DNA from: Pseudomonadota bacterium
GTDB lineage: Bacteria; Pseudomonadota; Gammaproteobacteria; Burkholderiales; Gallionellaceae
Direction of reading: 5' to 3'
NCBI GenBank assembly: GCA_021783855.1
Contig: JAJXTL010000062.1
Span: 1 to 15,202 of the forward strand
DNA: 15,202 bases
Every line of letters begins with the position of its first letter. Positions within the stretch are counted from its first letter, which is position 1. The position numbers and the translations under genes are program-made. Shown here piece after piece: positions 8,210-15,202 of this stretch. The notes beneath the pieces are model-generated. The model did no database searches, was not told the origin of the DNA, and worked only from the letters and a program-made list of their open reading frames with translations.

Positions 8210-10315
8210 TTGAGTCAATTCAAAAAAACAATCGCGTTCGGTAAGCATCAACTGACCCTTGAAACCGGTGAAATTGCCCGTCAAGCGGGTGGTGCAGTTC
8301 TGGTCAGTCTGGACGATACCGTGGTGCTGGTCACCGTGGTGGGTCGCCGTGACGCCAAACCCGAACAGGATTTTTTCCCGCTGACAGTGGATTATCAGGA
8401 AAAGACTTATGCAGCCGGCAAGATTCCCGGCAGTTTTTTCAAGCGTGAAGGGCGTGCCAGCGAAAAGGAAATTCTCACTTCGCGTCTGATCGATCGCCCG
8501 TTGCGTCCGCTGTTCCCGGAAAGTTTTTACAACGAAGTGCAAATCATCGCAACCGTCATGTCGTCTGACAGCGAGATCGATTCCGATATTCCTTCGCTGA
8601 TCGGTGCGTCTGCTGCGCTGGCTATCTCGGGTATTCCTTTCGATGGTCCGATCGGCGCCGCACGCGTGGGTTATTTCGACGGTCAATACCTGCTCAACCC
8701 AACGGCGACTGAGCTGAAGACTTCGCAAATGGATCTGGTTGTCGCAGGAACAGACCGCGCCGTGCTGATGGTTGAATCCGAAGCGCAACAGTTGTCCGAA
8801 GAAGTGATGCTGGGTGCGGTGATGTTCGGCCACGAACAGATGCAGGTCGTGATTGCCGCCATCAATGAAATGGCCGATGCGGTCGGCAAGCCTGCGTGGG
8901 ATTGGGTAGCACCTGCCAGAAATGAAGCACTGATCGCACAGATTGCAGAACTCGCCGAAGCTGATCTGCAAAAGGCTTATGCCATTCGCTCCAAGCAGGA
9001 GCGTACCGAGGCACTTTCCGCCATTCACAGCAAGGTAATGGCGGCCGTATCGCCTGATCTGGACAAGAACAGCGTCAATGAGTTGTTCGGTGCGCTGGAA
9101 GCCAAAATCGTGCGCGGACAAATTTTGAGCGGCGAACCGCGCATCGACGGTCGCGATACGCGCACCGTGCGCCAGATCACCATACGCAACAGCGTGTTGC
9201 CACGTACGCATGGTTCCGCGCTGTTTACTCGTGGGGAGACTCAGGCTGTCGTGGTAGCGACATTGGGCAGTATGCGTGATGCCCAGAAGGTCGATGCGCT
9301 GCAAGGCGAGTATTCAGATCGTTTCATGCTGCATTACAACTTCCCTCCGTTTGCGACTGGTGAAACAGGACGTTTTGGCAGCCCAAAGCGCCGCGAAATC
9401 GGTCACGGTCGTCTGGCCAAGCGTGCGCTGGTTGCGGTGCTGCCTAACGAAGAAGATTTCGGCTACGCCATCCGTATCGTGTCGGAAATCACCGAGTCGA
9501 ATGGTTCAAGCTCGATGGCGTCTGTTTGTGGCGGTTGTCTGTCCATGCTGGATGCCGGTGTGCCGCTCAAGGCGCATGTGGCCGGTATTGCGATGGGCCT
9601 GATCAAGGAAGGCAACCGTTTTGCCGTGTTGACCGATATTCTGGGTGATGAAGATCATCTGGGCGATATGGACTTCAAGGTGGCCGGTTCTGAGAACGGT
9701 ATTACCGCCTTGCAGATGGATATCAAGATCAACGGCATCACGCGCGAAATCATGCAGGCTGCATTGAGTCAGGCGAAGGAAGGCCGTTTGCATATACTTG
9801 GCATCATGAAAGACTCCATGTCAGGCGTGCGCAGTGAATTGTCGGAGTTTGCGCCGCGCATGATCAAGATGAAGATCAATCCTGAAAAAATCCGCGATGT
9901 GATCGGCAAGGGCGGTGCGGTGATCCGTGCCCTGACTGAAGAGACAGGTACCACCATCGATATCGATGACGCAGGAAATATCACCATCTCCTCTGTCAAC
10001 GCTGAAGCGGGTGAAATTGCCAAGAAGCGCATCGAAGATATTGCCATGGATGTGGAAGTGGGCAAAATCTATGAAGGTCCGGTGGTCAAGTTGCTCGATT
10101 TCGGCGCACTGGTCAATATTCTGCCGGGCAAGGATGGCTTGTTGCATATTTCACAGATCGCGCATGAGCGTGTAAACAGCGTAGGCGATTTCCTCAAGGA
10201 AGGTCAGGTGGTGCGTGTGAAACTGCTGGAAATGGACGACAGGGGACGCATGAAGCTTTCCATGAAGGCGCTGTTGCCGGCGCCTGAAGTTGCCGGTGCA
10301 TCGATTGCCGAGTAG
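8210..10315 (+). CDS. pnp: Polyribonucleotide nucleotidyltransferase (PNPase)
   Basis: PNPase is a trimeric, phosphorolytic 3'-5' exoribonuclease, also part of the RNA degradosome in many proteobacteria. The start chosen is the TTG at 8210 (701 residues, [11 protein letters not shown]), because AAAAGAGG (8196-8203) lies 6 nt upstream and family homology begins right there. The frame runs open upstream to 8069, but those residues come from intergenic repeats. Domains: RNase PH 1 (about 8-135, [15 protein letters not shown]), helical domain (about 145-235), RNase PH 2 (about 320-455) including [12 protein letters not shown] and the metal/catalytic stretch [17 protein letters not shown] (GKGG at 566-569) and S1 (about 615-690, [16 protein letters not shown]). 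All expected motifs are present. A strong terminator follows. Confidence 0.97.
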   Translation: MSQFKKTIAFGKHQLTLETGEIARQAGGAVLVSLDDTVVLVTVVGRRDAKPEQDFFPLTVDYQEKTYAAGKIPGSFFKREGRASEKEILTSRLIDRPLRPLFPESFYNEVQIIATVMSSDSEIDSDIPSLIGASAALAISGIPFDGPIGAARVGYFDGQYLLNPTATELKTSQMDLVVAGTDRAVLMVESEAQQLSEEVMLGAVMFGHEQMQVVIAAINEMADAVGKPAWDWVAPARNEALIAQIAELAEADLQKAYAIRSKQERTEALSAIHSKVMAAVSPDLDKNSVNELFGALEAKIVRGQILSGEPRIDGRDTRTVRQITIRNSVLPRTHGSALFTRGETQAVVVATLGSMRDAQKVDALQGEYSDRFMLHYNFPPFATGETGRFGSPKRREIGHGRLAKRALVAVLPNEEDFGYAIRIVSEITESNGSSSMASVCGGCLSMLDAGVPLKAHVAGIAMGLIKEGNRFAVLTDILGDEDHLGDMDFKVAGSENGITALQMDIKINGITREIMQAALSQAKEGRLHILGIMKDSMSGVRSELSEFAPRMIKMKINPEKIRDVIGKGGAVIRALTEETGTTIDIDDAGNITISSVNAEAGEIAKKRIEDIAMDVEVGKIYEGPVVKLLDFGALVNILPGKDGLLHISQIAHERVNSVGDFLKEGQVVRVKLLEMDDRGRMKLSMKALLPAPEVAGASIAE

Positions 10316-10330
10316 CTGTAATAGAAGTCA

Positions 10331-10360
10331 ATAAAAAACCCGCTTCGGCGGGTTTTTTAT
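10331..10360 (+). terminator. Intrinsic terminator after pnp
   Basis: A perfect palindrome: ATAAAAAACCCGC, tetraloop TTCG, then GCGGGTTTTTTAT. The GC core is 5 bp, capped by a stable UUCG loop and followed by six T residues, with a matching A-run upstream, so it could work on both strands. It lies 15 nt after the pnp stop and closes the rimP-pnp cluster. Confidence 0.95.
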
Positions 10361-10564
10361 TGCATCGTCAATCACAAACTCAAAAAATGCAGTTTCCCAG
10401 GAAATGCCGAGCTAGTGCCGGGCGTTCGGAGAGCACGTTCAGTATCAATCCTGCTCAGCCAGCGTCACGCAGGCCATGGTTAACAGAGTTGTAAGCGCAA
10501 AAAAGTATGAGGGGGAATCACGCGCCGGAGTGCAAGGCCAAAGCGGCATTGGTCGCATGCATCG

Positions 10565-10693
10565 CTAGCAGACTGTCGGACTTCAATTTTTATTTTATGC
10601 AACCTATTGATTTTTAACAATTAAATATTTGCTTAATTTATACGAACATTAATGGAATCAATGAGTTACAAGACAAGGCCGACAGGCTCCTAG
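10565..10693. mobile_element. MITE-like element with 19-bp imperfect terminal inverted repeats
   Basis: The left arm CTAGCAGACTGTCGGACTT (10565-10583) matches the reverse complement of the right arm AAGGCCGACAGGCTCCTAG (10675-10693) at 16 of 19 positions. CTAG stands at both outer ends and may be a 4-bp target duplication rather than part of the arms, which would leave 15-bp arms matching at 12 positions. The 91-bp interior is AT-rich, unlike the flanks, and codes for nothing. This is the build of a miniature inverted-repeat transposable element or internally deleted insertion sequence. CTAG target duplications are typical of some IS5/IS701-like families, and 4-bp palindromic ones also occur in IS1182; I cannot decide the parent from here. 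Confidence 0.6.
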
Positions 10694-10718
10694 ACGGAAA
10701 ATACAAGTCTTGCAGATG

Positions 10719-10747
10719 CTGACAGTAAATCGCTATTTTAGGATAGT
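10719..10747 (+). promoter_or_regulatory. Candidate promoter for the HD-GYP/GGDEF-EAL operon
   Basis: CTGACA (10719-10724) and GATAGT (10742-10747) are 17 nt apart, matching 5/6 and 4/6 of the sigma70 consensus. This gives a start near 10755 and a leader of about 25 nt. It lies just outside the right arm of the MITE-like element, so that insertion would separate the promoter from any older upstream regulatory sites. Confidence 0.4.
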
Positions 10748-10779
10748 ATTACGCATCGTCCCCTACGAAAGCATCGTAT

Positions 10780-12378
10780 ATGAGCGACGACAATCCAGCC
10801 GGTGCCCGGTATCTGCAACCTGAGCAACTCCGCGTCGGGATATTTGTGAAACTGGAATTATCCTGGTTCAAACATGGTTTTGCGCGCAGTGCCTTCAAGA
10901 TCAGCAGCGAAAAACAGTTGCGTGAGGTGCTTGCCTTGCGCCTTCCGCGCTATTGCTACGACCCCGAGCGCAGCGACGCGCCAATAGAGGAGCCGCCAGG
11001 CCAGGCGTTCACCGAAACGATAGCGCCGACGCCTGATCCACAAGAGGACAGCGATAATCCGCACCTGCTTGATCGCAGCGACTTGCCGGAGCCGCCAGAC
11101 CAGGCGTTTGCCGAAGCGATAGCGCCGACGCCTGAGGCACATGAGGACAGCGATAATCCCCAGCTTCTTGGTCGCAGCGACTTGCCGGAGCCGTCAGGCC
11201 ATGCGTCCGCGGATGCAATAGCGCCGACGTCTGATGAACATGAGGCCAACGATAATCCACACCTTCTTGATCGCAGCGACGTGCCAGCAGTGGAGCTGCC
11301 AGGTAAGGCGTCCGCTGAGACGATGCCGCCGACGTCTGTTTATCCGGATGTCAACGATGCTCAGGTACTTCTGAACGAACAGCAGCGCGCAAGGTTTTTG
11401 GCGCATCGAGAGCTGAGAATAAAAGAAGTCGAAAAATCATTTGTTAAGGCCACCGATGTCTTAAAGAACCTCAACCGAGACCTGCTTTCGCAGCCGAAGG
11501 AGACACTTGAAGAGATGTGTGTCCTTGTCGATGAAATGTCCGCGGCTTTCCTCGAAAGCCCTGATGTCACCTTGCACATCATGGGAGAAAGTGTGGGGGG
11601 GGAAGACGCCTACCATCATCCGCTGAACGTCGCGATACTCTCCATGATGTTGGCAAAGGATCTCGGTTTTACGTCCGCGATGGCGCAAGAACTGGGAATC
11701 GGTGCGTTGGTTCACGATATCGGCCTGATGAAAATTCCGGGGCGAGTATTAATGAAGACGCTTGAGGAATACACTGGTCCGGAGCGCAACTTGCGCGCCA
11801 TGCACGTCGAGTACGGTATCGAGATCGGACGTGGTGTCGGATTTTCTGCGGGCGTCCTGGCGGTCATAGCGCAGCATCATGAGTTTGCAGATGGCAGCGG
11901 ATATCCGAATTCACTGAAGGAAGCCGCGATGACGCCAGCCGCGCGTGTGGTTTCGCTCGTCAACTATTATGACAATCTTTGCAACCCGATCGGCCTTTCC
12001 AAGGCGATGACCCCGCATGAGGCGCTGTCATTAATGTTTGCACAACGCCGCAGCAAATTCGAAGCGCGTGCGATGGCAGTCCTGATCCGCTGTCTGGGAG
12101 TTTATCCGCCCGGCTCAATCGTACTGCTGTCCAATGATACACTTGCCACCGTTATTTCCATAAATCCGAAGATATCTACTCGTCCCTGCGTGTTGGTCTA
12201 TGACGAGAAAGTGCCGAAAGAGAAGGCGACAATACTCAACCTTGAAAACGAACTGAAAATCAGCATTAAAAAATCCATCCGCCCGGCGACACTGCCACCC
12301 AAAGTGGCCGCGTACCTGAATCCGCGCAAACGAGTGACGTATTTTTTCGATAGCAACAAGCAGTCGGAAAGCGCTTAA
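10780..12378 (+). CDS. HD-GYP domain protein with DUF3391-like N-terminus and linker repeats
   Basis: Probable class II cyclic-di-GMP phosphodiesterase or a degenerate sensor of it; cytoplasmic, with no signal peptide or membrane segment. Layout of the 532 residues: a DUF3391-like domain (about 10-62, LQPEQLRVGIFVKLELSW), four acidic Pro-rich tandem repeats (64-199), a charged helical stretch (200-260), the HD-GYP domain (about 265-410) and a C-terminal extension (about 411-532) with FIRCLG-like and RKRVTYFFD motifs. Visible HD-GYP residues are H280, H312-D313 (HDIG), H342, H366-H367 and DGSGYP (371-376). Two changes stand out: Leu316 where HDIGK is usual, and Asn395 where the common ADxYDA motif supplies a metal-ligand Asp. 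Activity is therefore uncertain. The ribosome-binding site is weak (GAAAG). The next gene starts directly after the stop, so both are likely co-translated. Confidence 0.85.
   Translation: MSDDNPAGARYLQPEQLRVGIFVKLELSWFKHGFARSAFKISSEKQLREVLALRLPRYCYDPERSDAPIEEPPGQAFTETIAPTPDPQEDSDNPHLLDRSDLPEPPDQAFAEAIAPTPEAHEDSDNPQLLGRSDLPEPSGHASADAIAPTSDEHEANDNPHLLDRSDVPAVELPGKASAETMPPTSVYPDVNDAQVLLNEQQRARFLAHRELRIKEVEKSFVKATDVLKNLNRDLLSQPKETLEEMCVLVDEMSAAFLESPDVTLHIMGESVGGEDAYHHPLNVAILSMMLAKDLGFTSAMAQELGIGALVHDIGLMKIPGRVLMKTLEEYTGPERNLRAMHVEYGIEIGRGVGFSAGVLAVIAQHHEFADGSGYPNSLKEAAMTPAARVVSLVNYYDNLCNPIGLSKAMTPHEALSLMFAQRRSKFEARAMAVLIRCLGVYPPGSIVLLSNDTLATVISINPKISTRPCVLVYDEKVPKEKATILNLENELKISIKKSIRPATLPPKVAAYLNPRKRVTYFFDSNKQSESA
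10969..11376 (+). repeat. Four in-frame tandem repeats of 99-105 nt in the HD-GYP gene
   Basis: Units start at 10969, 11074, 11173 and 11272, each with CGCAGCGAC (Arg-Ser-Asp), and encode 35, 33, 33 and 35 residues. The protein pattern is RSD-x-P-E-P-P-x-(Q/H)-A, then IAPTP, then HEDSDNPHLLD. Units 1-3 are very alike at the DNA level, and unit 4 has diverged. All length differences are multiples of three, so the frame is kept. The units are rich in Pro, Asp and Glu with no hydrophobic core, which suggests a flexible or disordered spacer between the N-terminal and HD-GYP domains. Confidence 0.9.
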
Positions 12379-14790
12379 ATGGATGCTGCCGGTCAGTTAT
12401 TGAATGCGTCGAATGAAATTCTCATCCTTGTTGATGAGAAGACGCTGAAAATACTTGCCGCCAACCGAGCCACCTATGAGTTTCTGGGCTATAGCCGCGA
12501 ATCGCTGATCGGCCTCCCGGTCGGTGAAATTGAGTGCGCACTGTCCGATATTTTTTTCTGGGACGAAGTGCTGAGTCAACGTGGCAGCAGTGAGACGGGA
12601 GGGGCTTATCGCTGTTTTGACGGGTCGATTCTTGAAGTGACTAAAACGGCCATTCTGGCCATGGATTCAGACAGCCTGTTTGTCGTGCGGGCAAATCCTG
12701 TCGGACACAGGAAGCAAACAGAGGATGAACTGCAGGGGATGAGTTCACGCCTGAGTGCAACATTGGAGGCCATTGCGGACGGCATTCTGCTGGTTGACAG
12801 TGACAATACCATTTTGAACATGAATCACCGTTTTTCGAAAATGTGGGGATTGCCAAAGACACTGCTGGAAAACCGCGACGATGCAGGCATCTTTTCTCAC
12901 ATGTCCAGCCAGCTCAGGCCGGTGCCGGATGGCGCCCAGGTTTCACTCATGCATCTGCGGGATGCTGATGACGGCGCCATTGACACGCTTCATCTACAGG
13001 ACGGTCGCATTTTTGAACTGATGTCGCTCTCGGCGCGTTCCCGGGAACAGATTGTCGGACGGGTGTATTCCTATCGCGACGTTACCGAATACAAACGCGT
13101 CGAGAATCAGTTGCGCATCTCCGCCACCGTCTTTGAGTCTCAGGAAGCCATGTTGATCACCGACGCCAATGCCGTGATACTTCGAGTGAACCGTGCCTTT
13201 ATCAACATCACCGGTTATGCTGCTGAAGAAGTCATTGGCAAGAACCCGAGGATACTCAGCTCTGGACATCATGATGCCAACTTCTTTACGACAATGTGGA
13301 AGTGCATTCAGCGCACAGGTCGCTGGGATGGCGAAATCTGGAACCGGCGCAAGAACGGCGAAATCTATCCGGAGCGTCTCGCCATCAGTGCAGTAAAGGA
13401 CCACAACGGCGGCGTCACGAATTACGTTGCCACAATCAGCGCGATCACCATGAGCCGTGATGCGGCGGATGAGATCCAGCAACTGGCATTTTATGACTCT
13501 CTCACGCGCCTGCCTAACCGGCGGCTCCTCATGGACCGGCTGCAGCAGGCATTGGCTTCCAGTACGCGCAGCGGCCGGAAAGGTGCGCTGCTGTTCATTG
13601 ACCTGGACAATTTCAAGATCATCAACGATACGCTCGGTCATGACATCGGGGATATGCTCTTGCAGCAGGTTGCACAGCGTCTGGAGTCCTGCGTGCGGGA
13701 AGGCGATACCGTAGCTCGTATTGGCGGTGACGAGTTCGTGGTGATGCTGGAAGACTTGAGCGAACACACCATTGAGGCGGCAGCGCAGACAGAAGACGTC
13801 GGCGAGAAAGTTCTCGCAGCGCTCAACAAACTATACCAGCTTGCCTCGTACGAACACCACAGCACCGCCAGCATCGGCGCCACTCTGTTCAACGGCCACC
13901 AGCAGGTAATTGATGATCTGTTGAAACAAGCCGACATCGCCATGTATCAATCCAAGAAAGCCGGCCGCAACACCTTGTGCTTCTTCGACCCAAAGATGCA
14001 GGAGTCCATCAACGCCCGCGCAATCCTCGAAGACGAATTAAGCAAAGCGCTTGAGAATCAACAATTCCATTTATATTACCAAATCCAGGTAGATAGTTCG
14101 CACCGTCCATTGGGCGCAGAGGCATTGATCCGCTGGATACATCCTGAACGTGGTTTGGTGTCTCCCGCTCAATTTATTCCGCTGGCGGAAGAAATGGGGC
14201 TGATACTGGCGATAGGAAAATGGGTTATGGACACGGCCTGCGCTCAGCTCAAGGCATGGCAACAAGATACGCTCACCCGCGATCTGGTTCTGGCGGTGAA
14301 CGTGAGTGCAAAACAATTCAACCAGGCGGATTTCGTGTCGCAAGTGCGAGCCACCGTACACCGCCATAGCATCAATCCGATGCGGCTCAAGCTGGAACTG
14401 ACGGAAGGCCTGTTGCTGGAGAATATCGAAGGCATCATTGCAACCATGAATGCATTGAAAGAAATCGGCGTCCAATTCTCGTTGGACGACTTCGGTACCG
14501 GCTACTCATCCCTGCAATATCTCAAACGGCTGCCGCTTGATCAAATCAAGATCGACCAATCATTCGTGCGCGATATTATTGTTGACAGTAGCGATAAGGC
14601 GATCGTAAGCACTATCATCGCCATGGCACACAGTCTGAATCTGAATGTGATTGCCGAAGGTGTGGAAACGGAAGATCAGCAACAACTTCTCCTGGCCAGC
14701 GGCTGTACCTGTTATCAAGGATATTTGTTTGGCAAACCGGTACCCATTGAAGAGTTCGATGCTCAGCTTACCAGTAAAATCAAGGGTTAA
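12379..14790 (+). CDS. PAS-PAS-PAS-GGDEF-EAL cyclic-di-GMP turnover protein
   Basis: A soluble bifunctional-type signalling protein of 803 residues. Three PAS domains (about 10-110, 122-240, 245-360) are followed by GGDEF (about 365-535) and EAL (about 545-795). GGDEF shows YDSLTRLPNR, the intact active loop GGDEF (449-453) and the inhibitory I-site RxxD (440-443) five residues before it. EAL shows EALIRW (581-586), NVSAKQF (Asn641), ELTEG, DDFGTGYSSL (703-712), KID (724-726), AEGVE (759-763) and YQGYLFGKP (779-787), i.e. the residues expected for metal binding and catalysis. Both synthase and phosphodiesterase activity are thus possible; the PAS ligands cannot be read from sequence. The ATG follows the HD-GYP stop without a gap, with GGAAAG 7 nt upstream. 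No terminator follows; the stop overlaps the convergent integrase remnant. Confidence 0.95.
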   Translation: MDAAGQLLNASNEILILVDEKTLKILAANRATYEFLGYSRESLIGLPVGEIECALSDIFFWDEVLSQRGSSETGGAYRCFDGSILEVTKTAILAMDSDSLFVVRANPVGHRKQTEDELQGMSSRLSATLEAIADGILLVDSDNTILNMNHRFSKMWGLPKTLLENRDDAGIFSHMSSQLRPVPDGAQVSLMHLRDADDGAIDTLHLQDGRIFELMSLSARSREQIVGRVYSYRDVTEYKRVENQLRISATVFESQEAMLITDANAVILRVNRAFINITGYAAEEVIGKNPRILSSGHHDANFFTTMWKCIQRTGRWDGEIWNRRKNGEIYPERLAISAVKDHNGGVTNYVATISAITMSRDAADEIQQLAFYDSLTRLPNRRLLMDRLQQALASSTRSGRKGALLFIDLDNFKIINDTLGHDIGDMLLQQVAQRLESCVREGDTVARIGGDEFVVMLEDLSEHTIEAAAQTEDVGEKVLAALNKLYQLASYEHHSTASIGATLFNGHQQVIDDLLKQADIAMYQSKKAGRNTLCFFDPKMQESINARAILEDELSKALENQQFHLYYQIQVDSSHRPLGAEALIRWIHPERGLVSPAQFIPLAEEMGLILAIGKWVMDTACAQLKAWQQDTLTRDLVLAVNVSAKQFNQADFVSQVRATVHRHSINPMRLKLELTEGLLLENIEGIIATMNALKEIGVQFSLDDFGTGYSSLQYLKRLPLDQIKIDQSFVRDIIVDSSDKAIVSTIIAMAHSLNLNVIAEGVETEDQQQLLLASGCTCYQGYLFGKPVPIEEFDAQLTSKIKG

Positions 14791-15076
14791 AGCACAGTAT
14801 CCGTTTCCTGAGAAGCATCCACCGTAGCCAAAACGTAGCTGATCACATCCAGCTTCCTGGCGGCTGCGGCCAAATGAGCAGATGATAAATGTGCATATCG
14901 CTCAACCATCCTGCTGCTTGACCACCCACCCAGATGCTGCACCTCAAACACAGTGACACCGTTTTGCACAGCCCAACTCGCCCAGATATGCCGTAAATCG
15001 TGCCAGCGGAAATCCTCAATGCCAGCCCTCATTAATGCATTACGCCAGACTTTACCGTTCGCCCGGGCAATTCGCT
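14787..15076 (-). pseudogene. Tyrosine recombinase (phage-type integrase), C-terminal remnant
   Basis: Reading on the minus strand, about 96 residues match the catalytic end of tyrosine integrases: a motif resembling RANGKVWRNALMRAGI, then FRWHDLRH with the catalytic HxxR, ASWAVQNG, LGGWSS (the usual LGH/LGGW position) and the nucleophile in MVERYAHL. The N-terminal DNA-binding domain and the first catalytic Arg are missing. An ATG at 15092 opens a 101-residue frame, but homology fades near 15077, where repeat sequence begins, so that ATG is probably accidental and the gene broken. Its stop (14787-14789) overlaps the stop of the GGDEF-EAL gene on the other strand. It indicates a former prophage or genomic island next to the signalling genes. 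A functional small protein is unlikely. Confidence 0.8.
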
Positions 15077-15202
15077 TGCGTATTTCGGTCATCGTGACCG
15101 GCTGTTTCGGTCTATCGTGACCGCTGTTTGAAGGATGTTGCGCGGGGTTTAAATTCTACCTCAATCGGTCACGATAGATTCTGCCAAAGTGATTTCAGCG
15201 AT
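15077..15202. mobile_element. Probable end of an IS21-family insertion sequence (partial)
   Basis: Starting at TGCGTATTTCGG (15077) there are two adjacent direct repeats of 22-23 nt (15085-15107 and 15107-15129), each built as TCGGTC, ATCGTGACCG, CTGTTT. An inverted third copy of the core, CGGTCACGATAGA, lies at 15166-15178 and is an exact 13-bp reverse complement of 15111-15123. IS21-family elements carry several such repeats at their ends for IstA binding, and the tip TGCGTATTCCGG-like sequence with CGTGACCG repeats is one I associate with that family. No istA start is reached before the window ends, so the assignment is from memory of end sequences and remains tentative. Confidence 0.5.

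Larger units (their letters stand above)
10361..10779. other. Non-coding spacer between pnp and the cyclic-di-GMP genes
   Basis: These 419 bases contain no credible ORF on either strand. The first 200 bases show no recognisable feature. The middle (10565-10693) is a markedly AT-rich segment bounded by inverted repeats, and the last 60 bases hold a candidate promoter; both are listed separately. The change from the conserved operon to accessory genes occurs here. Confidence 0.8.

Noticed and set aside
8150..9304. 384-codon open frame antisense to pnp
   Set aside because: No recognisable motif or start signal; explained by the strongly conserved pnp gene on the other strand.
10601..10660. Promoter inside the AT-rich core of the MITE-like element
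   Set aside because: TTGATT and TTGCTT occur, but no acceptable -10 lies at 16-18 nt; the better candidate is at 10719-10747.
10969..11376. CRISPR-like array because of regular repeats
   Set aside because: Units are contiguous, in frame and coding, without unique spacers; they are protein repeats.
1..15202. tRNA, rRNA or riboswitch genes
   Set aside because: No cloverleaf, rRNA core or known riboswitch consensus was recognised, including upstream of rimP where E. coli has metY.

Overview
The window looks like a chromosomal segment of a betaproteobacterium. The protein sequences and gene order suggest the Nitrosomonadales/Gallionella-Sideroxydans neighbourhood, but the genus is a guess. It opens with conserved housekeeping genes and closes in a more variable, mobile-element-marked region.

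Housekeeping part (1-10360, all on + strand): the 3' part of nadE (glutamine-dependent NAD+ synthetase), then the classic transcription/translation cluster rimP - nusA - infB - rbfA - truB - rpsO - pnp. An extended -10 promoter and a short terminator-like hairpin with a T-run lie directly in front of rimP, a plausible attenuator. infB/rbfA overlap by 1 nt and rbfA/truB by 17 nt. rpsO has its own candidate sigma70 promoter. The rpsO-pnp spacer holds a row of stem-loops, one of them a widespread kind of GC-rich palindromic repeat. pnp starts at a TTG with a good ribosome-binding site and ends at a perfect intrinsic terminator (10331-10360). Together these genes make and mature the 30S subunit (RimP, RbfA, S15), initiate translation (IF2), modify tRNA (TruB), control elongation and termination (NusA) and degrade RNA (PNPase).

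Spacer (10361-10779): non-coding. It contains a 129-bp segment (10565-10693) bounded by 19-bp imperfect inverted repeats that begin and end with CTAG. It looks like a MITE or a collapsed insertion sequence. A candidate promoter follows it.

Signalling part (10780-14790): two abutting genes, probably one operon, for cyclic-di-GMP turnover. The first is an HD-GYP protein with a DUF3391-like N-terminus and four tandem 33-35 residue repeats in its linker. It has Asn at a position where the family normally has a metal-ligand Asp. The second is a PAS-PAS-PAS-GGDEF-EAL protein with both catalytic signatures intact.

Right edge (14787-15202): the C-terminal third of a tyrosine integrase on the minus strand. 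Its stop codon overlaps the stop of the GGDEF-EAL gene. Its 5' side is cut off by repeats that resemble the multiple terminal repeats of an IS21-family element, which continues beyond the window. This marks an island or prophage remnant. I found no CRISPR array, tRNA or rRNA. I did not find a clearly new biological system; the best leads are the MITE-like element, the repeat-bearing HD-GYP protein, the regulatory hairpins before rimP and pnp, and the disrupted integrase.
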